Shown one piece after another: positions 1 through 17,176 of a stretch of 18,999 bases of DNA. Source of the stretch: Kiritimatiellia bacterium (GTDB taxonomy: Bacteria > Verrucomicrobiota > Kiritimatiellia > RFP12 > UBA1067); the NCBI GenBank assembly GCA_024405335.1, contig JAKSOX010000016.1, positions 1-18,999 of the forward strand. The letters run 5' to 3'. A program made the position numbers and the translations under genes. The notes under the pieces were generated by a model, which saw only the letters and a program-made list of their open reading frames with translations, was not told the origin of the DNA and searched no databases. Positions within the stretch are counted from its first letter, which is position 1. Every line of letters begins with the position of its first letter.

Positions 1-2638
1 GCTTGAACACCTTCTCGAACTCGGGAGCGGTCCGTCCCGTGAGCCCCTTCAGGAAGTCCATGGCCACGTCGCACTGTTTGGAGACGTTGCCATTGGCATC
101 GGCGCCGGCCGGCGTCCTCGCCAGCAGCCCCCTGAGCCAGCCAAACGACTCCCTGATCTTGTCGGCGTCCACGTCGCCGCCGGCGCCGGAAAGCATCGCC
201 GTGAACTGGCTGCTGGTGACGATCTGCAGCTCCTTGCACGTCACTTCCGCCTGTTCGTCGATCTTCTGCTCGGCCACCGCGAGGGCGGCCTTCACCCCCG
301 ACTGCGTGAGCATCGCGCGCAACGCCTGCGCGGCGTCCTGCTCGTTGCCCGGCACGAACACTTCGTCCATCATGTTCTTCGGGAAGGCGTCCAGGTTCTC
401 GAGCAGCGCCTTGGCGAAAATGGACGTGGGGAATCCGAAGATGCCGACCTGGTGGCGGTTGCAGAGGAACGCGGCCATCGCCTCGGCGTTCTTGTTCAGC
501 GAATACGAGAGTCGGGCTCCGGGCACGTCCTTCAGTTTGTCGGTCTCCCAGGTGTTCGAGTCCTGGAGCAGATCCGCGAACGCATCGCGGATTTCGGCGA
601 CGTCGTGCTCGTTGAGCCCGCTCGATCCGAGTCTGCGGATTTCGAGTTCGAGCGCGCGCCGGTTGGCGTAGAGGTCGCTCAGCGGATGCTTCTTCCCCGC
701 TTCGTCCGCGTACTCCGCCTTGAGACCGTCGAAGAGCGCCAGCAGCTTCTGCGCCTTCGGCGCGATCGCGGGATCGAGTTTCTCGACGTCGAAAAGTCCG
801 CTCGCCCGCGCGGAAAGGAGCTTCGCGAGGACGGCGGCGTTGGACTTGTTCGAAAGCGTGAACATGGCGAGGTCGTCCTTCGTCCAGGCCTCGGCCTGGT
901 CGTCGAACGCGTCGAGCGCCATCCGCAGCTTGTCGCCGGCCTCGCCGTCGAATGGACGGCAGAGCGACATGACGCCCTTCTCGAACTCCGCCTCGTTCCC
1001 GGACTGGCAGCTGTCCAGCAGCGGCCTGAGGCGCGGATCGGCCCGGAAGGCGTTCGCGAACGCCTTCGCCCGCGTCGAAAGGCCGCCCTTCAGCTCGTCA
1101 AGGTGTTTGTCGTCCTCGCCGGCTTCGCACATGAGCTTGGCCACCGTCTTGAGGTTGGACGCCGTGACGAACTTCGTCTCCTTGCCGCCCTTGCCGTCGT
1201 CGACGGAAAGCTCGAAGAGCGTGTCCTCTGGCGGTTCCGCCTTCTTCTCCTCGGCCGGCTTGGCCTCGGCTTTCTTCGGCTCTTCGGCGGGCTTGCCGAA
1301 AAGACCAAACCCCTTGAAGAAACCGCCGACCGCGCCGAAAAAGCCGTTCTCCTGCGGAGGTTCCGCCTCGGGCTTGCCCAGCATCTCCGTCAGCGCGGCG
1401 ACGTCGTCCTCGGAGTACGTCGACTTGAAAAGCGACGCGAAGCCCTGAATGACCCCGACGACCTTGTCTTTGACCACCCCGCCGACGGACAAATCCTTCT
1501 TGTACGGCCCGATGAATTTGTCGATCTCCTCGTTCGACATGGTCTTGGAAAGCTTGACGGGGCGGTCGCACTCCTCGGAGAACTGCACGTTGTTCTGATC
1601 CTCCTCGGAGGATTTGAGGAACCGCTCCACCAGATAGTCGTTCTCCTGGGCGTTGATGTTCTTGTCCATCGTGCCGCCCAGCTCGTTTCTCCCGCCGGGC
1701 GCTCGATTTTCGCCCGTGATGGAGTTGAGCTGGCCGTCGAACTGGCCCACGGCCTGCATGAGAGTTTCGGGCTTCGTGATCGCGCCGCGCGCGATTTCGC
1801 CGGCGAGATGCAGCATGGAACTGGGCGAAAGGTTGTCCAGCCGGACCACGTCCACGCCCGCTGGAAACTTGGCGAGGACCATCGACCGGCAGAGTTCGCG
1901 CACGTGCTGCGCATCGGCGCTCAGCGGAATATTCACCTTGTCCGCGAACGAGGCCAGAATCCGGCCCACGGACGCCGGTGTGAACTCGTCGAAATGCGCA
2001 AAGGCGTTCTTCTGCACGCCACGGAAGAAGTCGGGGTTCATCTTGATCTCGCGGTACCCGGAGCCGAAGAACACGCCGACCTTGCCGTCCCCGGCCTTGC
2101 ACACGACGACGGAGACGCCGCCGACTTCCGCGCGCTCGAGAGCCGTCTTGCCCGTCATCACGTCGTGGACCGACGACGCGAACTTGTAGAGTTCGGGCGC
2201 GGGCGTCTTTTCGTTCGCGAAATTGGCCATCGAGAACAAACCGGCCAGCGCGGACTCCTCCTTCGTGAGCGCGCCGGAACCCGTCGCAATGCTGTCGAAC
2301 GCCTGGAGGACGACGCGGATCGAGCGGCGCTCGAGCGGCGTGTTGGAGAACGTCAGCACGCCGTTCTCCTGCGTGATGCCGAGTTTTTCGCGGGCCATGC
2401 CGAGGAACTGTTCGGCGTGCTGCTGCCCCGCCACCCCCTCCTTGAGGGCGGAATACAGCATGTAGCGGACGGAGGCGTGATCGTCCGACGGCGCCGGCGT
2501 CACGTTGCGCCCCGTGAGATGGCGGTGCGCGGCGGCCTTCTCGAGCCCCGTCCCCTCCTTGTTCAGCACGGCATAGCCAATCGACTCGTCCGACCCCGCG
2601 ACCGCCCGAAACATTCCTACAACGTCAACTCCGCCCAT
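1..2638 (-). CDS. Large helical protein of unknown function, 3' end cut by window (candidate T3SS-associated secreted protein)
   Basis: An uninterrupted reading frame runs from an ATG at 2638 to the left edge, giving 879 residues with no stop reached. The start is supported by an AAAGGG Shine-Dalgarno-like sequence at 2645-2650, 6 bases upstream. I recognise no family. The N-terminus (MGGVDVVGMFRAV) has no signal peptide. The protein looks mostly helical and soluble. Around residues 431-450 there is a Gly/Phe-rich hydrophobic stretch (NGFFGAVGGFFKGFGLFGKP), followed at about 450-472 by a Pro/Ala/Lys/Glu linker, which splits the protein into an N-terminal half and a C-terminal part of more than 400 residues. 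It lies 97 bases downstream of the giant surface-protein gene but has its own copy of the promoter-like element found before the T3SS chaperone gene. That makes a co-regulated effector or secreted factor plausible; this is inference from context only. Confidence 0.85.
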   Translation of the reverse strand, partial: MGGVDVVGMFRAVAGSDESIGYAVLNKEGTGLEKAAAHRHLTGRNVTPAPSDDHASVRYMLYSALKEGVAGQQHAEQFLGMAREKLGITQENGVLTFSNTPLERRSIRVVLQAFDSIATGSGALTKEESALAGLFSMANFANEKTPAPELYKFASSVHDVMTGKTALERAEVGGVSVVVCKAGDGKVGVFFGSGYREIKMNPDFFRGVQKNAFAHFDEFTPASVGRILASFADKVNIPLSADAQHVRELCRSMVLAKFPAGVDVVRLDNLSPSSMLHLAGEIARGAITKPETLMQAVGQFDGQLNSITGENRAPGGRNELGGTMDKNINAQENDYLVERFLKSSEEDQNNVQFSEECDRPVKLSKTMSNEEIDKFIGPYKKDLSVGGVVKDKVVGVIQGFASLFKSTYSEDDVAALTEMLGKPEAEPPQENGFFGAVGGFFKGFGLFGKPAEEPKKAEAKPAEEKKAEPPEDTLFELSVDDGKGGKETKFVTASNLKTVAKLMCEAGEDDKHLDELKGGLSTRAKAFANAFRADPRLRPLLDSCQSGNEAEFEKGVMSLCRPFDGEAGDKLRMALDAFDDQAEAWTKDDLAMFTLSNKSNAAVLAKLLSARASGLFDVEKLDPAIAPKAQKLLALFDGLKAEYADEAGKKHPLSDLYANRRALELEIRRLGSSGLNEHDVAEIRDAFADLLQDSNTWETDKLKDVPGARLSYSLNKNAEAMAAFLCNRHQVGIFGFPTSIFAKALLENLDAFPKNMMDEVFVPGNEQDAAQALRAMLTQSGVKAALAVAEQKIDEQAEVTCKELQIVTSSQFTAMLSGAGGDVDADKIRESFGWLRGLLARTPAGADANGNVSKQCDVAMDFLKGLTGRTAPEFEKVFK

Positions 2639-2701
2639 GGTTTTCCCTTTCGTATGTGATTTTTGTCATGCAATCTTCGGTCTGAATACGGATTTCCCGC
2701 A

Positions 2702-2720
2702 AAAAGGTTACAAGGAAAAT
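2702..2720 (-). promoter_or_regulatory. Shared promoter-like element, copy 1
   Basis: On the coding strand this reads ATTTTCCTTGTAACCTTTT. It matches the element at 18919-18937 at 18 of 19 positions. It lies 63 bases upstream of the start codon at 2638, and on its upstream side is an A-tract/T-tract stretch ending in GGGC, as at the other copy. Two near-identical copies, each in an intergenic region upstream of a gene on the same strand, suggest a promoter or activator site. Which part would be the -35, the -10 or an operator cannot be told from two copies. Confidence 0.6.
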
Positions 2721-2729
2721 TCGATTTTC
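2715..2729. repeat. AT-rich inverted repeat overlapping the promoter-like element
   Basis: GAAAAT-TCG-ATTTTC is a perfect 6-base dyad around a 3-base centre. It lies just after the stop codon of the giant gene (2736-2738) and overlaps the upstream edge of the shared element. It could be an UP-like A/T tract or an operator. It is too AT-rich and short to be a convincing intrinsic terminator. Confidence 0.3.
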
Positions 2730-2735
2730 GCCCCC

Positions 2736-12896
<10,161 letters not shown>

Positions 12897-12912
12897 CGCA
12901 ATATGGAAATGC

Positions 12913-13518
12913 TTAAAGATTGTTGACGTTCCCGCTGAGCGTGGTGAAGAGGGACTTGAGCACGTTGGTGATCAGGTCGTAGCTTTGGTCGCGCTTGTTG
13001 GTGAGCGACTGCAGCTCGATCATGTCCGCCTGGTTCACCGAGTTCTTCGAGTCGATGATGGACGACAACCCCGAAATGATGTCCGTGGCGGACGTGGTTC
13101 CGTTGCTGCCGATTTTGATTTCCTGACTTTCGTCGATGCCGGCGGCGCGCAGAAAGTTGTTGATGCTGGTGGCGTCGGAGATGGTGGCCGTCTGCAGATT
13201 TCCGTCCTTGTCGGGATAGCTGACGGTGATCGGATTGGCGAGCGGATCCATGCCGTCCGCCTCGTTGACGAACGCCTCCTGGATCTGCGTCATGGCCTCC
13301 AGCAGCAACGTGGTGTTCGCCATCACGTTCATTTTGTCCACGATCTGCGATTCGAGTTCGACCGCGCGGTTGAGGCAAATCGCCATCACCAGTTCGCCGA
13401 TCGAAAGGTCGCGGTTGATGCCCGAAACGCGGTACACGTTGCCGGTGAGCACCCTGCCCGTTTCGGGATCGCGCATCGACAAATCGTAGTTCACCGTTTC
13501 AATCGTCATGTCGCTCAT
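12913..13518 (-). CDS. T3SS-locus small protein 4 (KRD-motif family, possible tip/filament-like)
   Basis: 201 residues, MSDMTIETV... to a TAA. The start at 13518 is chosen over an upstream in-frame TTG because AAGGAGG sits 5 bases before it. Residues 1-40 look beta-rich. A helix follows with ELVMAICLNRAVELESQ (about 42-58), then a variable middle with a GNLQTATISD stretch (95-150), and a C-terminal helix with LQSLTNKRDQSYDLITNVL (169-187). The same helix and C-terminal KRDxxY motif occur in the three genes upstream, so these are tandem paralogues. No signal peptide or membrane segment is seen. Helix-variable domain-helix proteins of ~200 residues next to translocators recall EspA/SseB filament or tip proteins; this is inference, with no named family recognised. 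It is the last small gene before the giant gene. Confidence 0.88.
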   Translation of the reverse strand: MSDMTIETVNYDLSMRDPETGRVLTGNVYRVSGINRDLSIGELVMAICLNRAVELESQIVDKMNVMANTTLLLEAMTQIQEAFVNEADGMDPLANPITVSYPDKDGNLQTATISDATSINNFLRAAGIDESQEIKIGSNGTTSATDIISGLSSIIDSKNSVNQADMIELQSLTNKRDQSYDLITNVLKSLFTTLSGNVNNL

Positions 13519-13523
13519 TTCAT

Positions 13524-13530
13524 CCTCCTT
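13524..13530 (-). promoter_or_regulatory. Ribosome binding site deciding the start at 13518
   Basis: AAGGAGG on the coding strand, 5 bases before ATG 13518. It lies inside the longer TTG-initiated frame, so the ATG is the likely start. Confidence 0.85.
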
Positions 13531-13557
13531 GTCCAAGAAATCGTCGCTTGCGCCCGT

Positions 13558-14181
13558 TTACCGGCTGAAGGCGCTCGCCGTGTTGATGCTGCTTTTGCCG
13601 AAATGCGTGGTGACCGTGGTCGCGATGTCGTACACGGCGTCGCGGCGGGACATGGCCGTCTGCAGTTCGATGGCCACGCGGTCGTTGGCGGCGTTCACGT
13701 TCATCATCTGCTTTTCCAAGTTGGTGTAGTAGGACATCTTCGCCTTGTGGGCCTTGAGTTCGGCGATTTTTGCCGCGTCCTGCGCGTCCGTCCAGGTCGA
13801 CACGTCCGGCAGGCCCTCCACCCCGAGCCCCTGCAGGTACTCGGTCATTTCCTTGTAGGTCGGCCGAACCGAATCGAACCCCTTGCGGCGGTCCTTCCAC
13901 TTCGCCTCCCAGGCCTTCGCGTTCGCCTCGCTGTCCACGCCGTCCAGCACCCATTCGGCGTAGTAGGTGAGCCGCTCGAGCGTGTCCGAACCCTGCGTGA
14001 GCACGTTCATCTGCACGGCGCCCGACCGTTCGAGGTAGGCCGCGCTGCGCACGCAGATGGCGTTCACCAGCTGCGGGATCGTCATCTCCTCGCAGCCGTT
14101 GTAGTTGTAGAGCAGGATCCGGTCGCTGCCTTCGGCGGCGTAGCGGTTCACCGCGATCGACGTGGCGCTGATTTCGCTCAT
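13558..14181 (-). CDS. T3SS-locus small protein 3 (KRD-motif family, possible tip/filament-like)
   Basis: 207 residues, MSEISATSIAVNRY... to a TAA. A GAGGGA Shine-Dalgarno at 14188-14193 overlaps the stop codon of the preceding gene, and the two genes are 10 bases apart, so translation is likely coupled. The family helix is QLVNAICVRSAAYLERSGAV (37-56), close to AICLNRAVELE in protein 4. The middle (80-145) differs from the other members and is Trp/Lys-rich (AWEAKWKDRRK). The C-terminal motif is degenerate but recognisable: LQTAMSRRDAVYDIATTV (173-190). No signal peptide is seen, as expected of a T3SS substrate. The function is not known; a secreted tip, filament or effector variant is inferred from locus and layout. 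Confidence 0.88.
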   Translation of the reverse strand: MSEISATSIAVNRYAAEGSDRILLYNYNGCEEMTIPQLVNAICVRSAAYLERSGAVQMNVLTQGSDTLERLTYYAEWVLDGVDSEANAKAWEAKWKDRRKGFDSVRPTYKEMTEYLQGLGVEGLPDVSTWTDAQDAAKIAELKAHKAKMSYYTNLEKQMMNVNAANDRVAIELQTAMSRRDAVYDIATTVTTHFGKSSINTASAFSR

Positions 14182-14191
14182 TTCGTCTCCC

Positions 14192-14815
14192 TCACATGTT
14201 GCGGATGGCGTTGCCGCGCGTGTCGCTCACGCTGCTCATCAGCGAGCTCGCCGTGCTGTAGGATTCGTCGCGCTTGTCCACCAGCGACTGCAGCCGCGTC
14301 ATGTCGCTCGACGATTCGTTGTTCAGCCTGTCCATCTCGGACTTCACCAGCTGGATCGCCTGTTCGCACTGGGCCTTCGTGACGTAACCATCGGAATTCG
14401 TGATGACCGACCCGCTGCCGCCGTTGTCGGTGAATATTTTGTTGATCGCGTCTTTGGCCGCGGGCGTCAGACGGTCTGAATCTTTGGTCGAATAATCGGA
14501 AGACCATTTGCCGCCGTCGTCTTCCGCGTCGAACAGCGTCTGCTGGCTTGTCAAGGTGGAAAGCGCGGTCGTGAGCAACGACAACTGGTTGTTTCGGTTC
14601 GTGACCTGCGTGGAAACCGGCCGGATTTCCTGCTCGACCGTCGTGGCGCGGTTCGTGGAAACGTACACGAGCAGCGCCTCGAAATCCACCTCTTTTTCCG
14701 TCCTCGCGCCGCCGGCGTCCACCGACGTGATCTTGTAGTTGCTGACGGAGACGTTCCAGCGGCTCTGGAAAGTTTCTCCCGCCACGTCGACCGGTGTTAT
14801 TGTTCCCAATGCCAT
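14192..14815 (-). CDS. T3SS-locus small protein 2 (KRD-motif family, possible tip/filament-like)
   Basis: 207 residues, MALGTITPVDVAGETF... to a TGA. A GGGAGGG Shine-Dalgarno at 14821-14827 lies 5 bases before the ATG. The N-terminal ~45 residues are predicted beta-rich. The first helix contains ALLVYVSTNRATTVEQEI (47-64). The middle holds a Gly/Asp-containing stretch and DNGGSGSVITNSDGYVTKAQ (130-149), which hints at a calcium-loop or EF-hand-like fold but is not a full consensus. The C-terminal helix has LQSLVDKRDESYSTASSLM (175-193). Related to its three neighbours. A function as tip, filament or other secreted T3SS component is inference. Confidence 0.88.
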   Translation of the reverse strand: MALGTITPVDVAGETFQSRWNVSVSNYKITSVDAGGARTEKEVDFEALLVYVSTNRATTVEQEIRPVSTQVTNRNNQLSLLTTALSTLTSQQTLFDAEDDGGKWSSDYSTKDSDRLTPAAKDAINKIFTDNGGSGSVITNSDGYVTKAQCEQAIQLVKSEMDRLNNESSSDMTRLQSLVDKRDESYSTASSLMSSVSDTRGNAIRNM

Positions 14816-14843
14816 GTTTTCCCTCCCGAATCTTTCGTTTCGC

Positions 14844-15482
14844 CTACTGCCCGATCTGGCCGATCGTGCGGCGGGCCGTGCCGTCCACCTTCTTCTGCAG
14901 CTTGCCGATCATCGAATACGCCGAATCGCGCTTTGAAAGCAAGCTCCGCAAATCCGACTGCGTCTGCTGCAGGGCGTTGTTTTCCTTGTCCAGCGCCAGC
15001 TTGCAACCCGATTGGATGGCCGACACGTCGCCCTTCGTCACGGTGTCCGCGCTGTACTTCGTGCCTTTGTTGTCGATGTCCACGCCGTATTTTTCCAGAA
15101 TGTCGAGCGCTTTTTTCATCCTGGCTTTCATGTCCGCCTTTTCCGAATCGCTCGCCCCGTCGCAATCGGATATCTTGTGGTTGATGTTGTTTTCCGACGT
15201 GTCGCCGGAAAACATCGCCACCACGTAGGCGATATGGCTCATGGCGAATCCCAGCTCCTGCACGGCGGTGCTGCGCCGCTCCACCGACCGCGCGATGGCG
15301 GTGATCGCCTCCTCCACCACCACGGCGCGGCGCGTCGTGGACGACACCGCGGCGTCGCCCAGCGACTTCCCGTCCAAATACTTGCCCGCCAGGGCGTCGT
15401 ACACGGAAAACTCGTACTGGACCTGTCCGTAAACGAACAGGTCCAGCGGCTGTATTTGTACTTTTGCGTCCCAATCGCTCAT
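14844..15482 (-). CDS. T3SS-locus small protein 1 (KRD-motif family, possible tip/filament-like)
   Basis: 212 residues from ATG 15482. The ATG overlaps the TGA of the SctB-like gene (ATGA), and there is no strong Shine-Dalgarno of its own, so translational coupling to the translocator gene is likely. The N-terminus is MSDWDAKVQIQPLDLFVYG. The first helix (AVVVEEAITAIARSVERRST, 53-72) fills the same place as the AICxxRAxxLE helix of proteins 3 and 4. The variable middle is Asp/Lys-rich (100-150). The C-terminal helix contains LRSLLSKRDSAYSMIGKL (178-195), the clearest link to the rest of the family. No signal peptide. Coupling to the translocator suggests that it works in stoichiometric association with it; its exact role is unknown. 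Confidence 0.88.
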   Translation of the reverse strand: MSDWDAKVQIQPLDLFVYGQVQYEFSVYDALAGKYLDGKSLGDAAVSSTTRRAVVVEEAITAIARSVERRSTAVQELGFAMSHIAYVVAMFSGDTSENNINHKISDCDGASDSEKADMKARMKKALDILEKYGVDIDNKGTKYSADTVTKGDVSAIQSGCKLALDKENNALQQTQSDLRSLLSKRDSAYSMIGKLQKKVDGTARRTIGQIGQ

Positions 15483-17110
15483 ACGTTGATCGCCTGCTGC
15501 TGTGACTGGTTTTCGGCCTCCATGATGGCGTTCAGCAACTGGATGATCGAGTTGATCATCTGCTGCGTCTGCTCGTAGAGGGCGTTCGTCTGCTCCAGCT
15601 TGGCGCGCTCGAGTTCCTGCTGCGCCTCCATCTCCTTCTGTTCGGAGCGGGCGTACTCGGCCTTCTGCTCGCCGACGGCGTTGATCAGGTTGCCGAGCGA
15701 CTGGCCGAACTGGCCGATACACTGCGCCAACTGCTCGAGGCAGCGGTTGCGGGCCATCGTCGGCGAATCGAGGAGTTCGCGCTGGGCGTTCGCCACCGCC
15801 TCCTTGGCGCGGTCGAGCTGCAGGCCGAGGCCCTGGACGAGCCGGGGCGCCATCGCCGAATTCTCGGCGTTCTGCACCTGCTTGGCGAGTTCGGCCTGCT
15901 TCTTGAGGTTGCGCGCGTCGACCACGGCCTGGTCGCTCCCCTCGTATTCCGCGGCGTCCACCTCCGCCTTCTGCTTGGCGTCGAGCTTGGCGTACGCTTC
16001 TTCGAACTTCTGCTGGGCGCCGTTGGCGTCCCGCTCGAGCGCCGCCTTGTACTCCTGCAGCGTGCTGACGTTGTTGTCCACGGCGGAATCGAAATCGTGC
16101 TTCGCGGCGGACTCGTTTTCGCGGGCGGTCTTGAGTTCCCCCTGGGACTTTTCCAGGGCGGCCTCGCTGTCGGTCACCTTCTTCTGGGCCGTCTGGATTT
16201 CCTCCGGCGTCGCCGGCGGCTTCTGGTCCTGAAGCGCCTTGAGGTCTCCCTTGGCGTCGTTCAGGTTGCCTTTGGCGTCCTTCACGGCCTGCTCCGCGCT
16301 TTCCGTCTTGCCCTTCGCCGCGTTGTAGGCGGATTCAGCGTTGTCGACCTTGGTCTGCGCTTCCTGCACCTTGGGCTCGAGCTTGGAGGATTCGGGCATC
16401 AGCTCCGCCTTCGTGGTGCCGGCCGCCTCGAAATCTTTGTCGGTGGGCATCGTGGCGCCTTGCGTCTGCTTGGCCTCTTCGATGTCGGCCTTGATGTCCG
16501 CGACGTTCTGCTTGGCGGTGCCGACGTTGGAATTGGCGATCTCGTTGAGCGTGCTGCCCGTGGTGTAGAGCGACATCGCCGTGGAGGCCACCGTCATCAC
16601 CGTGTTGATGATCGCGCAGGCGAGCCCGTAGTTGAAGGAAATGTCCGCCGCCGCCCGGATCGACTCCGCCTCCGCCATGAGCGAGGCCGCGATGTTCGAA
16701 TGCTGCTGGGCGCGCATCGCCGCGTCCGTTTCGCGCTGCTTCATTTCCACTTCCATCAGCAGCTTGAGGCAGTCGTAGATGCTGAAAAGCGCCTGGCTTA
16801 TCGACGTGTTCTTCACGGGAGCCGGCGCCGTCTGGCCGGTCGCCTCGCCCACCATCTGGGCGAGCTTGCCCGAAAGCGCCGCGACTTCGGTCGCGACGTT
16901 CACCGAACCGTCCACCGGCGGAATCTCCGGCGTCTGGATCTGCAGCGCGGAGCTCTGCGTGCCGTCCGCGCCGGTGAACACCACCGTGACGAGGTTGCTG
17001 TCGACGGGGTCCGTGGTGACCGTGGCCGTCACGCCGTTTTCGGCGGCGTAGGCGTTGATCCACGCGTTGAGATCGTTTTTGCTGACGTTGATGACCGGAA
17101 TGTTGCCCAT
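15479..17110 (-). CDS. YopD/CopD-like T3SS translocator (SctB-like) with extended coiled coil
   Basis: 543 residues; AAGGAG at 17119-17124, 8 bases before the ATG. Residues 1-95 are a polar N-terminus. Residues 103-158 form a helix rich in Gln/Ala/Glu (LLMEVEMKQRETDAAMRAQQ). A single hydrophobic segment spans about 159-183 (FNYGLACAIINTVMTVASTA). Long heptad-like helices follow at about 240-345, 355-415 and 485-530, and the end is Gln-rich and amphipathic. One membrane segment plus coiled coil, placed directly after a YopB-like gene and a SycD-like chaperone, is the usual layout of the second translocator (YopD, IpaC, CopD). The extra ~250 residues of coiled coil are longer than in YopD. There is no signal peptide. 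Assignment rests on layout and context more than on a diagnostic motif. Confidence 0.72.
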   Translation of the reverse strand: MGNIPVINVSKNDLNAWINAYAAENGVTATVTTDPVDSNLVTVVFTGADGTQSSALQIQTPEIPPVDGSVNVATEVAALSGKLAQMVGEATGQTAPAPVKNTSISQALFSIYDCLKLLMEVEMKQRETDAAMRAQQHSNIAASLMAEAESIRAAADISFNYGLACAIINTVMTVASTAMSLYTTGSTLNEIANSNVGTAKQNVADIKADIEEAKQTQGATMPTDKDFEAAGTTKAELMPESSKLEPKVQEAQTKVDNAESAYNAAKGKTESAEQAVKDAKGNLNDAKGDLKALQDQKPPATPEEIQTAQKKVTDSEAALEKSQGELKTARENESAAKHDFDSAVDNNVSTLQEYKAALERDANGAQQKFEEAYAKLDAKQKAEVDAAEYEGSDQAVVDARNLKKQAELAKQVQNAENSAMAPRLVQGLGLQLDRAKEAVANAQRELLDSPTMARNRCLEQLAQCIGQFGQSLGNLINAVGEQKAEYARSEQKEMEAQQELERAKLEQTNALYEQTQQMINSIIQLLNAIMEAENQSQQQAINV

Positions 17111-17130
17111 GATGAAATCTCCTTCGTTTT

Positions 17131-17175
17131 CGCTTGGTTTGTTTTGCTTTTGCTTTTTCGTTTGCTTTTGCGTTT
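17131..17175 (-). repeat. GCAAAA-type low-complexity leader before the SctB-like gene
   Basis: The 66-base gap between the two translocator genes is nearly pure A/C/G on the coding strand. It contains an 11-base direct repeat, GCAAAAGCAAA, at 17143-17153 and 17161-17171. Such an A-rich, unstructured leader could favour ribosome loading on the downstream gene; that effect is inference. Confidence 0.7.
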
Positions 17176-17176
17176 C

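Noticed and set aside
2625..2669. Short leader frame (MTKITYERENH...) beginning at ATG 2669
   Set aside because: About 14 codons, out of frame with the gene at 2638, with no ribosome binding site; most likely chance.
14386..14396. GTAACC sequence resembling the core of the shared promoter element
   Set aside because: It lies inside a coding region, lacks the flanking CTT and TTTT, and is in the opposite orientation.
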